From contig JALHOG010000011.1 in NCBI GenBank assembly GCA_022843125.1, positions 28,645-92,644 of the forward strand: 64,000 nucleotides of DNA, read 5' to 3'. The notes beneath the pieces were generated by a model. It did no database searches and was not told the origin of the DNA. It was given only the letters and a program-made list of their open reading frames with translations. Source of the DNA: Ilumatobacteraceae bacterium (GTDB lineage Bacteria; Actinomycetota; Acidimicrobiia; Acidimicrobiales; Ilumatobacteraceae). A program made the position numbers and the translations under genes. Shown one piece after another: positions 34,993 to 43,685 of the stretch. The first letter of the stretch is position 1; each line of letters begins with the position of its first letter.

Positions 34993-35058
34993 ATGACAAA
35001 CGCGGTGGTGTCAAGCAGCACCACTGGAGCTCACACCGGGAGTCGCACCGTGGACACG

Positions 35059-35685
35059 ATGGAACGAACCGATCCGATCGACCAGCTCGTGCCGCGGCCG
35101 CGGCCTCTCCCGGTCCGCCTGGTGTTCGGGCTGCTGATCGTCGGGCTGGCCGGCGTGGCGGCGTCGCTCGTCGGGTTCGGCTACGTCACGCCGACGCCCG
35201 ACTGCTGCGACAGCGGTGGCGGCACACCGGTGCTCGGGCTCGCCTCCGACCGCGAATCGGCGGTCCTCCTCGTGCCGCTCTCCAACCCGAGCGGGCGCTC
35301 GCTGATCGTGGAGCGTGCCGATGTCGACCTGCCGGGCGCCCGTGTGCTCGACGTGGCGATCGACGTCGACGATCCGCCCGGGCCGCGATTCCCCCCGGCG
35401 CCGACCGCGCTCCCGGCCGTCGTGGCTGGCAACGCGACTGCGCAGTTGGTGATCCGATTCGTCCCCGACGAATGTCGCTGGAACTCGTTCGACCCGTGGG
35501 GCAGCGCCGTGCTGCACGTCGAGGTCGATCACGACCTGCTGCCGTCGATCGGGCGGGACGTCCGTTTCGGCTCCCTCGTCGATGCCGGAACGGGCGATCT
35601 CCTGGTTCTGCCGCCTTCGGGGGCAGACGCAGCGGCGTCGATGCGCGATCCGCTGATGGCCGCCTGCGCCATGCTCGCCGCGTAG
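35059..35685 (+). CDS. membrane-anchored hypothetical protein
   Basis: 208 aa from ATG 35059. A Pro/Arg-rich cytoplasmic start is followed by one transmembrane helix (about residues 20-42) and an outer domain beginning TPTPDCCDSGGGTPVLGLA, with Cys in DECRWNS and MAACAML. The frame can begin at ATG 34993, but those 22 residues are Ser/Thr-rich and the codon lies in the GntR palindrome. No family recognised. Confidence 0.5.
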   Translation: MERTDPIDQLVPRPRPLPVRLVFGLLIVGLAGVAASLVGFGYVTPTPDCCDSGGGTPVLGLASDRESAVLLVPLSNPSGRSLIVERADVDLPGARVLDVAIDVDDPPGPRFPPAPTALPAVVAGNATAQLVIRFVPDECRWNSFDPWGSAVLHVEVDHDLLPSIGRDVRFGSLVDAGTGDLLVLPPSGADAAASMRDPLMAACAMLAA

Positions 35686-35739
35686 CGCACGGCGCCGGCC
35701 CGGCAGCTGTTGCAACACCCCCTCGTCATGCTGGCGTGC

Positions 35740-36039
35740 ATGACTGATCACCTGCACCATCGGGTTGGGGACGTGGCGGCGCGGCGCACGGGCGGACAAG
35801 TCGTCCGCCTGGGCGACACCGCCCGGCGCACCTTCAGCATCTCCTGCGACGACTGCTCGCAGCAGTGCACCGCGGCGTGTGACGACTGTGTCGTCACACA
35901 CGTGCTGCGCCAGGCCGACGAGGCCGAACCGAGCGCCGAGGTCAACGGCATGATCCTCGACGTCGACCAGGCGCGGGTCGTCCGCCTCATGACCAAGGCC
36001 GGGCTCGTCCCCGAGCTGAAGTTCGAGATCGCCGGCTGA
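35740..36039 (+). CDS. small cysteine-rich protein (CDDC..C..C motif)
   Basis: 99 aa from ATG 35740. The centre SCDDCSQQCTAACDDCVV carries five Cys in a spacing suited to a metal or Fe-S site, followed by THVLRQADEAEPSAEVNG and a helix ending KAGLVPEL. I recall similar CDDC...ACDDCVV proteins in many actinobacteria, without known function. It lies 32 bp upstream of queG on the same strand, but queG has its own promoter-like hexamer. Confidence 0.55.
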   Translation: MTDHLHHRVGDVAARRTGGQVVRLGDTARRTFSISCDDCSQQCTAACDDCVVTHVLRQADEAEPSAEVNGMILDVDQARVVRLMTKAGLVPELKFEIAG

Positions 36040-36071
36040 CGTCACCGCATCACGGCCCCTACGCTGCTCGG

Positions 36072-37136
36072 ATGCGCAGGCCCGATCCGCTTCCCACGTG
36101 GGAGGAGATCGTCGCGCTCGGCGCCGAGCACGGGCTCACCCACATGGGCGTCGCCCCTGCCGACGTGCTGCAGCGGGCCCGGACTGCGCTGCACGAGCGC
36201 AAGGCGGCGGGGCTCCACGCCGGGATGGGCTTCACCTACCGCAACCCCGATCGATCGACCGACCCGGAGCGGGCGGTGGCCGGCGCCCGATCGATCATCG
36301 TCGCCGCGCGCCCGTACCGCAGCACCGACGAGCCCGACCGGCCCGAGGGGGCGCAGGCGCGGGTCGGGCGGTACGCCTGGGTCGATCACTACGCGCCGTT
36401 GCGCGACGGATTGCGGGCCATCACCCAACGGATTCGACACGCCGGTCAGCGGGCGGTCCTGTTCGCCGACGACAACTCGATCGTCGACCGCGAGGTGGCC
36501 CATCTCGCCGGGATCGGCTGGTTCGGCAAGAACGCCAACATCCTCGTCCCTGGGGCGGGGAGCTACTTCGTGCTGGGCTGCGTCGTCACCACCGCCGAGT
36601 ACCCGGTGGGCGCACCGCTCGACGACGGCTGCGGTTCGTGCCGGCGCTGCCTCGACGGCTGTCCGACGGGAGCGATCATCGCGCCCGGGGTCGTCGACGC
36701 CCGGCGTTGCCTCGCCTGGCTGGTGCAGCAGCCGGGCACCTTCCCCGTCGAGTACCGCGAGTCGCTCGGCGACCGCCTGTACGGGTGCGACGACTGCCAG
36801 GAGGTCTGCCCGCCCACGGTCCGCCTCGGCGAGCGGCACCGGGTCCCGCTCGACGGTGACCACCCACCGCAGGCGTGGGTCGACGTGCTCGACATGCTCG
36901 ACGCCACCGACGACGAGTTGATCGTCCGGTACGGACGCTGGTACCTCGCCGATCGCGATCCGCGCTGGTGGCGGCGCAACGCGCTCGTGGTGCTCGGTAA
37001 CGTCGCCGCCGACCTGCGCGGCGCCCACCTCGAGCGTGCCCGCCTCACCCTCGAGCGCTACCGTGCCGACCCGGACGCGATCCTCGCCGAGCACGCCGAC
37101 TGGTCGGCTCGCCGACTCGCGTCGGTCACGGCATGA
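36072..37136 (+). CDS. queG: epoxyqueuosine reductase
   Basis: 354 aa. Cobalamin-dependent last step of queuosine synthesis. The N-terminal cobalamin domain has LHAGMGFTYRNPDRSTDP and GWFGKNANILV; two 4Fe-4S motifs CGSCRRCLDGCP (about residue 192) and CDDCQEVCP (about 240) follow. It lacks the HEAT tail found in some homologues. TACGCT (36060-36065) is 6 nt before the ATG. The stop overlaps the glycosyltransferase start by 4 nt. Confidence 0.92.
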   Translation: MRRPDPLPTWEEIVALGAEHGLTHMGVAPADVLQRARTALHERKAAGLHAGMGFTYRNPDRSTDPERAVAGARSIIVAARPYRSTDEPDRPEGAQARVGRYAWVDHYAPLRDGLRAITQRIRHAGQRAVLFADDNSIVDREVAHLAGIGWFGKNANILVPGAGSYFVLGCVVTTAEYPVGAPLDDGCGSCRRCLDGCPTGAIIAPGVVDARRCLAWLVQQPGTFPVEYRESLGDRLYGCDDCQEVCPPTVRLGERHRVPLDGDHPPQAWVDVLDMLDATDDELIVRYGRWYLADRDPRWWRRNALVVLGNVAADLRGAHLERARLTLERYRADPDAILAEHADWSARRLASVTA

Positions 37137-38248
37137 AGCACCTGCTGGTCACGAACGACTTCCCGCCGAAGATCGGCGGCATCCAATCGCTGCTGTGGGA
37201 GTGGTGGCGCCGCCTGCCGCCCGACCGCTTTGCCGTGCTCACGAGCCCGTATCAGGGGGCGGCCGAGTTCGACCGCGAGCAGCCGTTCCGAGTCGAGCGG
37301 GTGCCCGAGCCGGTGCTCCTCCCGCACCCCGTCATGGTGCGCAGGATCGACGCGCTGGCTCGCGAGTTCGGGGCCGAACTCGTGGTGCTCGACCCTGCGG
37401 TCCCGCTCGGACTCGTCGGCCCGTCGCTGCGCCTGCCGTACGACGTCGTGCTGCACGGCGCCGAGGTCACCGTGCCCGGTCGGCTGCCCGGCTCGAAGCA
37501 GGGTCTCGCGTACGTGCTGCGCAACGCGCGGCACGTCATCGCTGCGGGCTCGTACCCGGCAGCGGAAGCCGAGCGGGCCGCAGGCCGCGAGCTGCCCACC
37601 ACGATCGTGCCGCCGGGCGTCGACACCAGCCGCTTCCGCCCGCTCACCCAGGCCGAGCGCGACGAGACCCGTCGCCGGTTCAACCTGCCGGTCGACGCGC
37701 GCGTCGTGGTCGGCGTGTCCAGGCTGGTCCCGCGCAAGGGGTTCGACACCGCGATCCGTGCGATCGCTCGCCTGCGCGAGACCCACCCCGACGTCGTGCT
37801 CGCGATCGCCGGCACCGGTCGCGACGCCGACCGGCTGAGTCGGCTCGCCGTCGAGCTCGGTGCGCCGGTGCGGTTCCTCGGGCGGGTCTCCCATGACGAC
37901 CTGCCGTTCGTCTACGGATGCGCCGACGTGTTCACGATGTTGTGCCGCAACCGGTGGGGCGGGCTCGAGCAGGAGGGGTTCGGCATCGTGTTCGTCGAGG
38001 CGGCGGCATGCGGTGTGCCGCAGGTCGCGGGCGACAGCGGGGGAGCCGCCGACGCGGTCGCCGATGGCGAGACCGGTCTGATCGTGCGCCACCCCGACCG
38101 GGTGGCAGACGCCGCCGACGCAATCCGCCGCCTGCTCGACGACGACACCGAGCGCGTCCGGATGGGCGCCGCCGCCCGCCGCCGCGCCGAGACCGAGTTC
38201 GACTACGACGTGCTCGCCGCCCGACTCGGCAACGCCCTCGCTGTCTGA
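37133..38248 (+). CDS. pimB: GT4 glycosyltransferase, PimB-like mannosyltransferase
   Basis: 371 aa GT-B enzyme. LVTNDFPPKIGGIQSLLWEW (nucleotide-sugar side), GVSRLVPRKGFDTAI, and the EX7E-type segment EGFGIVFVEAAACGVPQVAG are conserved. The N-terminus LVTNDFPPKIGGIQ is characteristic of PimB', which adds the second mannose to phosphatidylinositol mannosides at the inner membrane face. Exact acceptor is inferred. ATGA overlap with queG; a different pathway, so coupling may be incidental. Confidence 0.8.
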   Translation: MKHLLVTNDFPPKIGGIQSLLWEWWRRLPPDRFAVLTSPYQGAAEFDREQPFRVERVPEPVLLPHPVMVRRIDALAREFGAELVVLDPAVPLGLVGPSLRLPYDVVLHGAEVTVPGRLPGSKQGLAYVLRNARHVIAAGSYPAAEAERAAGRELPTTIVPPGVDTSRFRPLTQAERDETRRRFNLPVDARVVVGVSRLVPRKGFDTAIRAIARLRETHPDVVLAIAGTGRDADRLSRLAVELGAPVRFLGRVSHDDLPFVYGCADVFTMLCRNRWGGLEQEGFGIVFVEAAACGVPQVAGDSGGAADAVADGETGLIVRHPDRVADAADAIRRLLDDDTERVRMGAAARRRAETEFDYDVLAARLGNALAV

Positions 38249-38289
38249 ACGAGTTCACGCGTCGGCTGGGGGATCCGTAGCCTGGCGCT

Positions 38290-38796
38290 GTGATCGTGCG
38301 CGGCAACCTGGTGGCGACCCTCGTGTTCGCTGCGACTGCCACCTATGCGGCGGTCGACTTCTCGACCACCGCCCAGTGGGTGGGTGCCGTGACGGCGATG
38401 GTGCTGTTCTCGATCGGCGTCGTCGCATTCCTCTGGTCGTACTGGAGCGCCATCCAACGCAGCCGCGAGGACGAGATCGCGGTCAGCCAGCTGTACCTAC
38501 TGCTCGGCACCGCAATTCCCAAACCCATCCGACGCGGGATGAACCTCCTGCTGGTGGCCCAGTTCGCGATCGCGTTCGCCACCGCGCTCGCCCGGCCGAA
38601 CGGCCCCGACGGCAACCCGGGATCGTCGCTCGCCGTCGGGTTCCTCGTGCCCATGCTCGGCTTCGGCCTCAACGGCCTCTGGGCAGTGCAGCACGGCCGA
38701 TTCCATCCGCGCCTGGAGCTGCGCTCCGCGACCGTTCCGGGCGCGGATGTCCCTGCAACCGACGATGAAATCGGGCAGAATGCAGACCATGGCTGA
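38290..38796 (+). CDS. four-helix membrane protein
   Basis: 168 aa. Hydrophobic helices at about residues 6-22, 28-48, 80-98 and 108-128, a charged loop RSREDEIAVSQLYLLLG and a hydrophilic tail. No family name recognised. TAGCCT (38278-38283) ends 6 nt before GTG 38290. The stop overlaps the SRPBCC start by 8 nt, so both are expressed together. Confidence 0.65.
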   Translation: MIVRGNLVATLVFAATATYAAVDFSTTAQWVGAVTAMVLFSIGVVAFLWSYWSAIQRSREDEIAVSQLYLLLGTAIPKPIRRGMNLLLVAQFAIAFATALARPNGPDGNPGSSLAVGFLVPMLGFGLNGLWAVQHGRFHPRLELRSATVPGADVPATDDEIGQNADHG

Positions 38797-39244
38797 GACC
38801 GCGACCGACACCATCACCATTGCGGCGCCGCTCGACCAGGTGTGGGCCATCGCCACCGACCTCGAGCGGTACCCGGCATGGGCACACGACGTGAAGGACG
38901 TCGTCATCACGAGCCGTGATGACGAGGGTCGTCCCAGTCACGTCGAGTTCCGCACCTCGGCGCTCGGGCGCAGCACTCATTACACCCTCCAGTACGACTA
39001 CTCCGACGCACCGGCGACGCTTGCGTGGACGATGGTGAAGGGTGACATCCAGCGTTCCATCGAGGGTGCGTACCGGTTCCAACCCGCCGGCGACGGCGCG
39101 ACGATCGTGCAGTACGACCTCGCGATCGAACTCGTCGTCCCCCTTCCCGGATTCGTCAAGCGACGGGCCGAGCGCCGCATCCTGAACGCCATCAAGGAGA
39201 TGAAGGCCTTTGCCGAGACGCCGGGTGCCCCGGCGCACGCGTAG
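38789..39244 (+). CDS. SRPBCC (START-like) family protein
   Basis: 151 aa. Lipid/small-ligand binding helix-grip fold: TITIAAPLDQVWAIATDLER, YPAWAHDVKDVVI, then TIVQYDLAIELVVPLPGFVK. The pattern is of the polyketide cyclase/dehydrase or coenzyme Q-binding group. ATG 38789 is used; ATG 38780 is also in frame. Coupled to the membrane protein upstream, with glucokinase 12 bp downstream, so likely one operon. Confidence 0.85.
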   Translation: MAETATDTITIAAPLDQVWAIATDLERYPAWAHDVKDVVITSRDDEGRPSHVEFRTSALGRSTHYTLQYDYSDAPATLAWTMVKGDIQRSIEGAYRFQPAGDGATIVQYDLAIELVVPLPGFVKRRAERRILNAIKEMKAFAETPGAPAHA

Positions 39245-39256
39245 GTCGTCGTCCAC

Positions 39257-40210
39257 GTGTCAGCTTCCACCGGCCGGACGATCGGTATCGACGTCGGCGG
39301 GACCAAGTGCCTCGGTGTCGCGCTCGACCGCGACGGCCACGTCGTCGCCGAGGATCGTCGACCCACACCGCGCGGGCCCGGGAGCCTCCCCAAGCTGATC
39401 GACACGCTCGCCGAGCTCGCCGACGAACTCGGCCCGTTCGACGAGATCGGCGTCGGCGTGCCCGGGCTCGTCACCCACGAAGGCGTCCTGCGGGCGGCGC
39501 CCAACCTCGACGGGGTGGCCGATTTCGACGTCGCCGGGCTGCTCGGTCAGCGGGTGGGGCAGCGCGTGCACGTCGACAACGACGCCACCTGTGCCGCCGT
39601 GTCGGAGTGGCTGTACGGCGCCGGCAAGGGGGCGTCCGACATGGTGCTCGTGACGCTCGGCACGGGCATCGGCGGTGGGCTCGTGATGAGCGGCAAGCTC
39701 CAGCGCGGCAAGCACGGGTTCGCGGGCGAGTACGGCCACATCGTGGTCGACCCCGACGGCCCGCCGTGCCCGTGCGGGCGGCGCGGCTGCTGGGAGCGCT
39801 ACGCCTCCGGCTCCGGACTCGCGCGCCTCGCCCGCGAGGCAGCCGTCGGCCGCCGTGTCAACCGCGTGCTCGACCTCGCCGGCGGCGACCCCGAATCGGT
39901 ACGGGGTGAGATGGTGATGCAGGCCGCCCGCGAGGGCGATGCCGATGCGCTCCGCGTGATCGACGACTTCGGTCGCTGGGTCGCGCTCGGCCTCGTCAAC
40001 CTCACCAACGCCCTCGACCCCGAGATGTTCGTCCTCGGTGGTGGGCTCGCAGCAGGGTCAGACCTCTACCTCGGGCCGATCCAGTACTGGTTCAAGGAGT
40101 TGATCTACCAGCCGGACCTCAGGCCGATGCCCGAGGTCGCGTTCGCCCACTGGAACGAGCGCGCCGGAGCGGTCGGCGCGGCCCTGCTCCACAGCGTCCA
40201 CGACAGCTGA
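39257..40210 (+). CDS. glk: ROK family glucokinase
   Basis: 317 aa. N-terminal ATP site IGIDVGGTKCLGVAL, VDNDATCAAVSEW with the catalytic Asp, TLGTGIGGGLVM, and the ROK zinc motif CPCGRRGCWERYASG. These match actinobacterial ROK glucokinases, which phosphorylate glucose with ATP. GTG start. The last gene of the membrane protein-SRPBCC-glk run. Confidence 0.9.
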   Translation: MSASTGRTIGIDVGGTKCLGVALDRDGHVVAEDRRPTPRGPGSLPKLIDTLAELADELGPFDEIGVGVPGLVTHEGVLRAAPNLDGVADFDVAGLLGQRVGQRVHVDNDATCAAVSEWLYGAGKGASDMVLVTLGTGIGGGLVMSGKLQRGKHGFAGEYGHIVVDPDGPPCPCGRRGCWERYASGSGLARLAREAAVGRRVNRVLDLAGGDPESVRGEMVMQAAREGDADALRVIDDFGRWVALGLVNLTNALDPEMFVLGGGLAAGSDLYLGPIQYWFKELIYQPDLRPMPEVAFAHWNERAGAVGAALLHSVHDS

Positions 40211-40253
40211 CCCGTTCTGCCCCGAGGCAGTCGATCGGCCGTCGCGACGGGCT

Positions 40254-40772
40254 TCACCCGCCGCCCGGCACCGGGTGGACGTAGTTGGCCCTCGCGTCGT
40301 CGATCTCGCGCCAGGCCGCCGCGCGACCGGCCATCCCCTGCGACGAGGAGTGCTTGTCGGGCTCGAGCGCCTTGTAGACCTCGAAGAAGTGCTGGATCTC
40401 GGCGCGCAGCGCCGGGGTCAGGTCTTCCAGGTCATGGACGTTCGCCCACCGCGGCTCCTTCGGAGGAACGCAGATGAGCTTCGCGTCCTCGCCCGCCTCG
40501 TCCTGCATGTAGAGCACGCCGACGGGCCGGGCCTCCACCCACACACCCGGGTAGACGGGATCTTCCAGGAGCACCAGGGCATCGAGCGGGTCACCGTCGC
40601 CGCCGAGCGTGTCGGGGACGAACCCGTAGTCGGCGGGGTACGTGGTCGCCGTGAAGAGCCGGCGGTCGAGGAAGACCCGCCCGCCCTCGTGGTCGATCTC
40701 GTACTTGTTGCGCGAGCCGCGCGGGATCTCGATGACCACGAAGATGCAGCCGGGGGAGGGTTCTTTACTCAC
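40254..40772 (-). CDS. ppa: inorganic pyrophosphatase (family I)
   Basis: 172 aa. Hydrolyses PPi to phosphate. EIPRGSRNKYEID, the signature DGDPLDALVL, then DEAGEDAKLICVP and IQHFFEVYKALEPDK provide the metal Asp/Glu residues. GTG 40772 gives the usual length; the frame stays open to 40790. Divergent from the aminotransferase gene. Confidence 0.93.
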   Translation of the reverse strand: MSKEPSPGCIFVVIEIPRGSRNKYEIDHEGGRVFLDRRLFTATTYPADYGFVPDTLGGDGDPLDALVLLEDPVYPGVWVEARPVGVLYMQDEAGEDAKLICVPPKEPRWANVHDLEDLTPALRAEIQHFFEVYKALEPDKHSSSQGMAGRAAAWREIDDARANYVHPVPGGG

Positions 40773-40811
40773 TCGATCATGGTGCCACACGAGGCTGTAG
40801 CGTCCCGGGTC

Positions 40812-42017
40812 ATGGAATTCCGCCGGATCACCAATCTGCCGCCGTATGTGTTCACGATCATCAACAACTTGAAGATCGAGGCACGTCGGGCAGGCGCAGA
40901 TGTGATCGACCTGGGGTTCGGCAACCCCGACATCCCGTCACCGCAGATCGCCGTCGACAAGCTCGCCGAAGCAGCCCGCAACCCGCGCAACCACCGGTAC
41001 TCGCTGAGCCGCGGGCTCCCAAAACTGCGTGAGGCGATCGCCGGCTACTACAAGCGCACATGGGACGTCGATCTCGACCCGGAGCTCGAGATCACCAACA
41101 CCATCGGGTCGAAGGAGGGCTTCTCGCACCTGATGTGGGTGCTGCTCGACCGCGGCGACGCAGCGATCGTGCCGAGCCCGAGCTACCCGATCCACATCTA
41201 CGGCCCGCTGTTCGCCGGAGCCGATCTGCGTCAGGTGCCGATGAAGGGCCTCAGCCACCCCGACGCACGTGAGAACTTCACCGAAGACTTCTTCAACAGC
41301 CTCCACACTGCGTACGACGTGGGCTGGCCGAAGCCGAAGGTGCTCGTCATCTCGTTCCCGCACAACCCCACCGGCGCCACCGTCGATCTGCCGTTCATGC
41401 AGCGCGTCGTCGACTTCTGCCGCGAACGCGAAATGATCGTCGTCCACGACTTCGCGTACGCCGACGTGGGTTTCAACGGCATCCAGCCGCCGTCGATCCT
41501 CCAGGCGCAGGGCGCCAAGGAGGTGGCGGTCGAGCAGTACTCGATGACGAAGAGCTTCTCGATGGCCGGCTGGCGGAGCGCGTTCATGGTCGGCAACGCC
41601 GAGGTCGTGCAGGCGCTCGTGAAGCTGAAGAGCTATCTCGACTACGGCACCTTCCAGCCGATCCAGATCGCATCGACCGTCACGCTCAACGAGCAACCCG
41701 ACTTCCCGAAGGAGATCTGCGCGATCTACGAGCGGCGCTGCGATGCGCTGATCGACGGGCTCGGCAAGCTCGGGTGGGACGTCCCCAAGCCGGGCGGCTC
41801 GATGTTCGTGTGGGCACCCATTCCCGAGCCATATGCCGACATGAACTCGGTCGAGTTCTGTTCGATGGTGATCAAGGAATGCAACGTGGCACTGTCGCCG
41901 GGCGTCGGCTTCGGCCCTGGCGGCGAGGGCTATGCTCGGTTCGCCCTGATCGAGAACGAGCAACGGATCCAGCAGGGCCTCCGCAACCTCCGCAAGGGAC
42001 TCACCAAGCTGGGATGA
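40812..42017 (+). CDS. alaC: AlaC-type glutamate--pyruvate aminotransferase
   Basis: 401 aa class I/II PLP enzyme. The N-terminus NLPPYVFTIINNLKIEARR and DVIDLGFGNPD, then NTIGSKEGFSHLMWVLLDRG and SPSYPIHIYGPLFAGA, mirror E. coli AlaC; the Schiff-base Lys is in SMTKSFSMAGWRSAF. It makes alanine from pyruvate and glutamate; LL-diaminopimelate aminotransferase is a related alternative. ATG 40812 has TAGCGT (40798-40803) 8 nt upstream, which disfavours ATG 40779. Confidence 0.85.
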   Translation: MEFRRITNLPPYVFTIINNLKIEARRAGADVIDLGFGNPDIPSPQIAVDKLAEAARNPRNHRYSLSRGLPKLREAIAGYYKRTWDVDLDPELEITNTIGSKEGFSHLMWVLLDRGDAAIVPSPSYPIHIYGPLFAGADLRQVPMKGLSHPDARENFTEDFFNSLHTAYDVGWPKPKVLVISFPHNPTGATVDLPFMQRVVDFCREREMIVVHDFAYADVGFNGIQPPSILQAQGAKEVAVEQYSMTKSFSMAGWRSAFMVGNAEVVQALVKLKSYLDYGTFQPIQIASTVTLNEQPDFPKEICAIYERRCDALIDGLGKLGWDVPKPGGSMFVWAPIPEPYADMNSVEFCSMVIKECNVALSPGVGFGPGGEGYARFALIENEQRIQQGLRNLRKGLTKLG

Positions 42018-42117
42018 CTCGGGTCGGTGCAGACCGGGTGCCACGCACCAGGTGTTCGCCACCAACCGTCACTTCGCTGTCACGCTCCGGATACACACCG
42101 TGGATACTCTGCCGCCC

Positions 42118-42747
42118 GTGCACACCGTCGTCGTTCGCGTCTGGCTCCCCGATCGTCCCGGCGCGCTCGGTCAGGTCGCGAGCCGGATCGGTGCGGTCAA
42201 GGGCGACGTCCTCGACATCGAGGTCCTCGAAGTCGGAGGCGGCCGGGCGATCGACGAGATCGTCGTGGCGCTGCCCGACACTGAACTCGTCGACCTGATG
42301 GTGAACGAGGTGCACGCGATCGACGGGGTCTCGGTCGAGCACGTCCGCCCGATCGTCGGCGAGCACATCGACAGCGGCATGCTCGCCCTCACCGCGGCCG
42401 CCGAGCTCGCCGAAGCCGACGATGCCGATCCCTATACGGCGTTGCTGTCCGCGGTCGATCTCCTCACCGATGGTTCGTGGTCGCTGCTCGCCCGCGGCAC
42501 CGAGACCCTGCGTGCGCACGGGGAAGCCCCGTCGGCCGACTGGGTGCACTCGCTGCTCGCAGGGAGCCGGCATCTGGGCGATCCGCATGCCGCATCGGGC
42601 GACATCTTCTGGGCCGATCTGCCGACGTCGGGCATGTGGTTGGCCGCCGGGCGCGCCGACCGCCCGATCCACGAGCGTGAGCGGCTTCGGCTCGACATGT
42701 TCGCCCGCATCGCCGACGCCCTGCTGCGGGCGTCGCCCGCCGTCTGA
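42118..42747 (+). CDS. ACT domain protein
   Basis: 209 aa. An N-terminal ACT domain, TVVVRVWLPDRPGALGQVAS, RIGAVKGDVLDIEVLEVG, is a small-ligand (often amino-acid) sensing module. The C-terminal ~125 residues (GSWSLLARGTETLRAHG, SGMWLAAGRADRPIHERER) may be a GAF-like second domain. No enzyme domain, so probably regulatory. GTG 42118 is chosen: TACTCT (42105-42110) lies 7 nt before it, while the frame extends to 42052. Confidence 0.75.
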   Translation: MHTVVVRVWLPDRPGALGQVASRIGAVKGDVLDIEVLEVGGGRAIDEIVVALPDTELVDLMVNEVHAIDGVSVEHVRPIVGEHIDSGMLALTAAAELAEADDADPYTALLSAVDLLTDGSWSLLARGTETLRAHGEAPSADWVHSLLAGSRHLGDPHAASGDIFWADLPTSGMWLAAGRADRPIHERERLRLDMFARIADALLRASPAV

Positions 42748-42757
42748 GCCGGCGCCG

Positions 42758-43561
42758 TCAGCCGTACGTGCCGAGCACGTCGATGATGAAGTGGGCGGAA
42801 CCGGCGCCACCGCACGTCACCTTCAGCCGCGCGAACTGAACGGCCGACACGGTCAGGTTCGCGACCGTCTGGCCGGTGCCGGTCCAGTTGACGCTCGACA
42901 CCGTCGGCGGGGCGTTGAGCGCAGCGGAGTACACGCTCAGGAAGCCGCCACCCGTGGTCTGCGTGACCGTCAGGTTGATCATCACGCCGTCGATGTTCTC
43001 CGGGATCTGCTCCGTGCCCGATTCGAGCAGGTCGATCGTGCGTGTCTGTCCGGTGCTGATGACGCCGTCGGTCGTCAGGTCGGGCAGCGAACCGGCGCGG
43101 CTGTCGAACACCCGCTCGGGCGGCGCGAGGAACGTGAACGCTCCGGCCGTGCCCGGTCGTGCGAGCAGCGTCGGCTTGGGCGTGGTGGCGGTGATCTGCC
43201 AGATCTCGAGGCCACTGCTCGAGTTGTAGGCGAGCGTGCCCGCCGGGTAGGTGCCGAGCACGGTGTCGCCGGGCGCGCCGATGAAGCGGAGATGACCGCC
43301 GGGCGACTCCAGCTCGAGCGCCACCGGTCCGGGGCCGGACAGATCGGGGAACGGGCCGTCGTTGCTGACTCGGGTGGGCAAGGTGGCACTGTTGTCCTGT
43401 CCGAGCAGGACCGGGTCGCCGTTCGCCGCGGCTGCTTCCCGGCCCATCGCAGCAGCACCGATCGCCCCGGCAGCGGTTGCGGCAGCGACGTGGAGCAGGC
43501 GGCGGCGCGACGGCTGGGCATCGTCCGAGGTGTCGGCGGTGGGCTGCGGAACGTGGGTCAT
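42758..43561 (-). CDS. Tat-exported surface protein
   Basis: 267 aa. Twin-arginine signal SRRRLLHVAAATAAGAIGA near residues 18-40. The mature part is beta-rich; the C-terminal ~115 residues (RVFDSRAG, then IDGVMINLTVTQTTGGGFLS, ANLTVSAVQFARLKVTC and HFIIDVLGTYG) form a domain recurrent in actinobacterial secreted proteins, often as multiple copies. An excellent ribosome site, AGGAGG, lies 6 nt before ATG 43561. Role on the cell surface unknown. Confidence 0.7.
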   Translation of the reverse strand: MTHVPQPTADTSDDAQPSRRRLLHVAAATAAGAIGAAAMGREAAAANGDPVLLGQDNSATLPTRVSNDGPFPDLSGPGPVALELESPGGHLRFIGAPGDTVLGTYPAGTLAYNSSSGLEIWQITATTPKPTLLARPGTAGAFTFLAPPERVFDSRAGSLPDLTTDGVISTGQTRTIDLLESGTEQIPENIDGVMINLTVTQTTGGGFLSVYSAALNAPPTVSSVNWTGTGQTVANLTVSAVQFARLKVTCGGAGSAHFIIDVLGTYG

Positions 43562-43685
43562 GGCGGTCCTCCTGGCGTACGTGGGTCCCGCGGCGGCACA
43601 CGCCGCCGCGGTCGCCAGCACAGTACGACGAGGACCCCGTTTGACGCCGGGGATTTCCGGTCGGCCGCCGCGCCGCGACGAGGGG

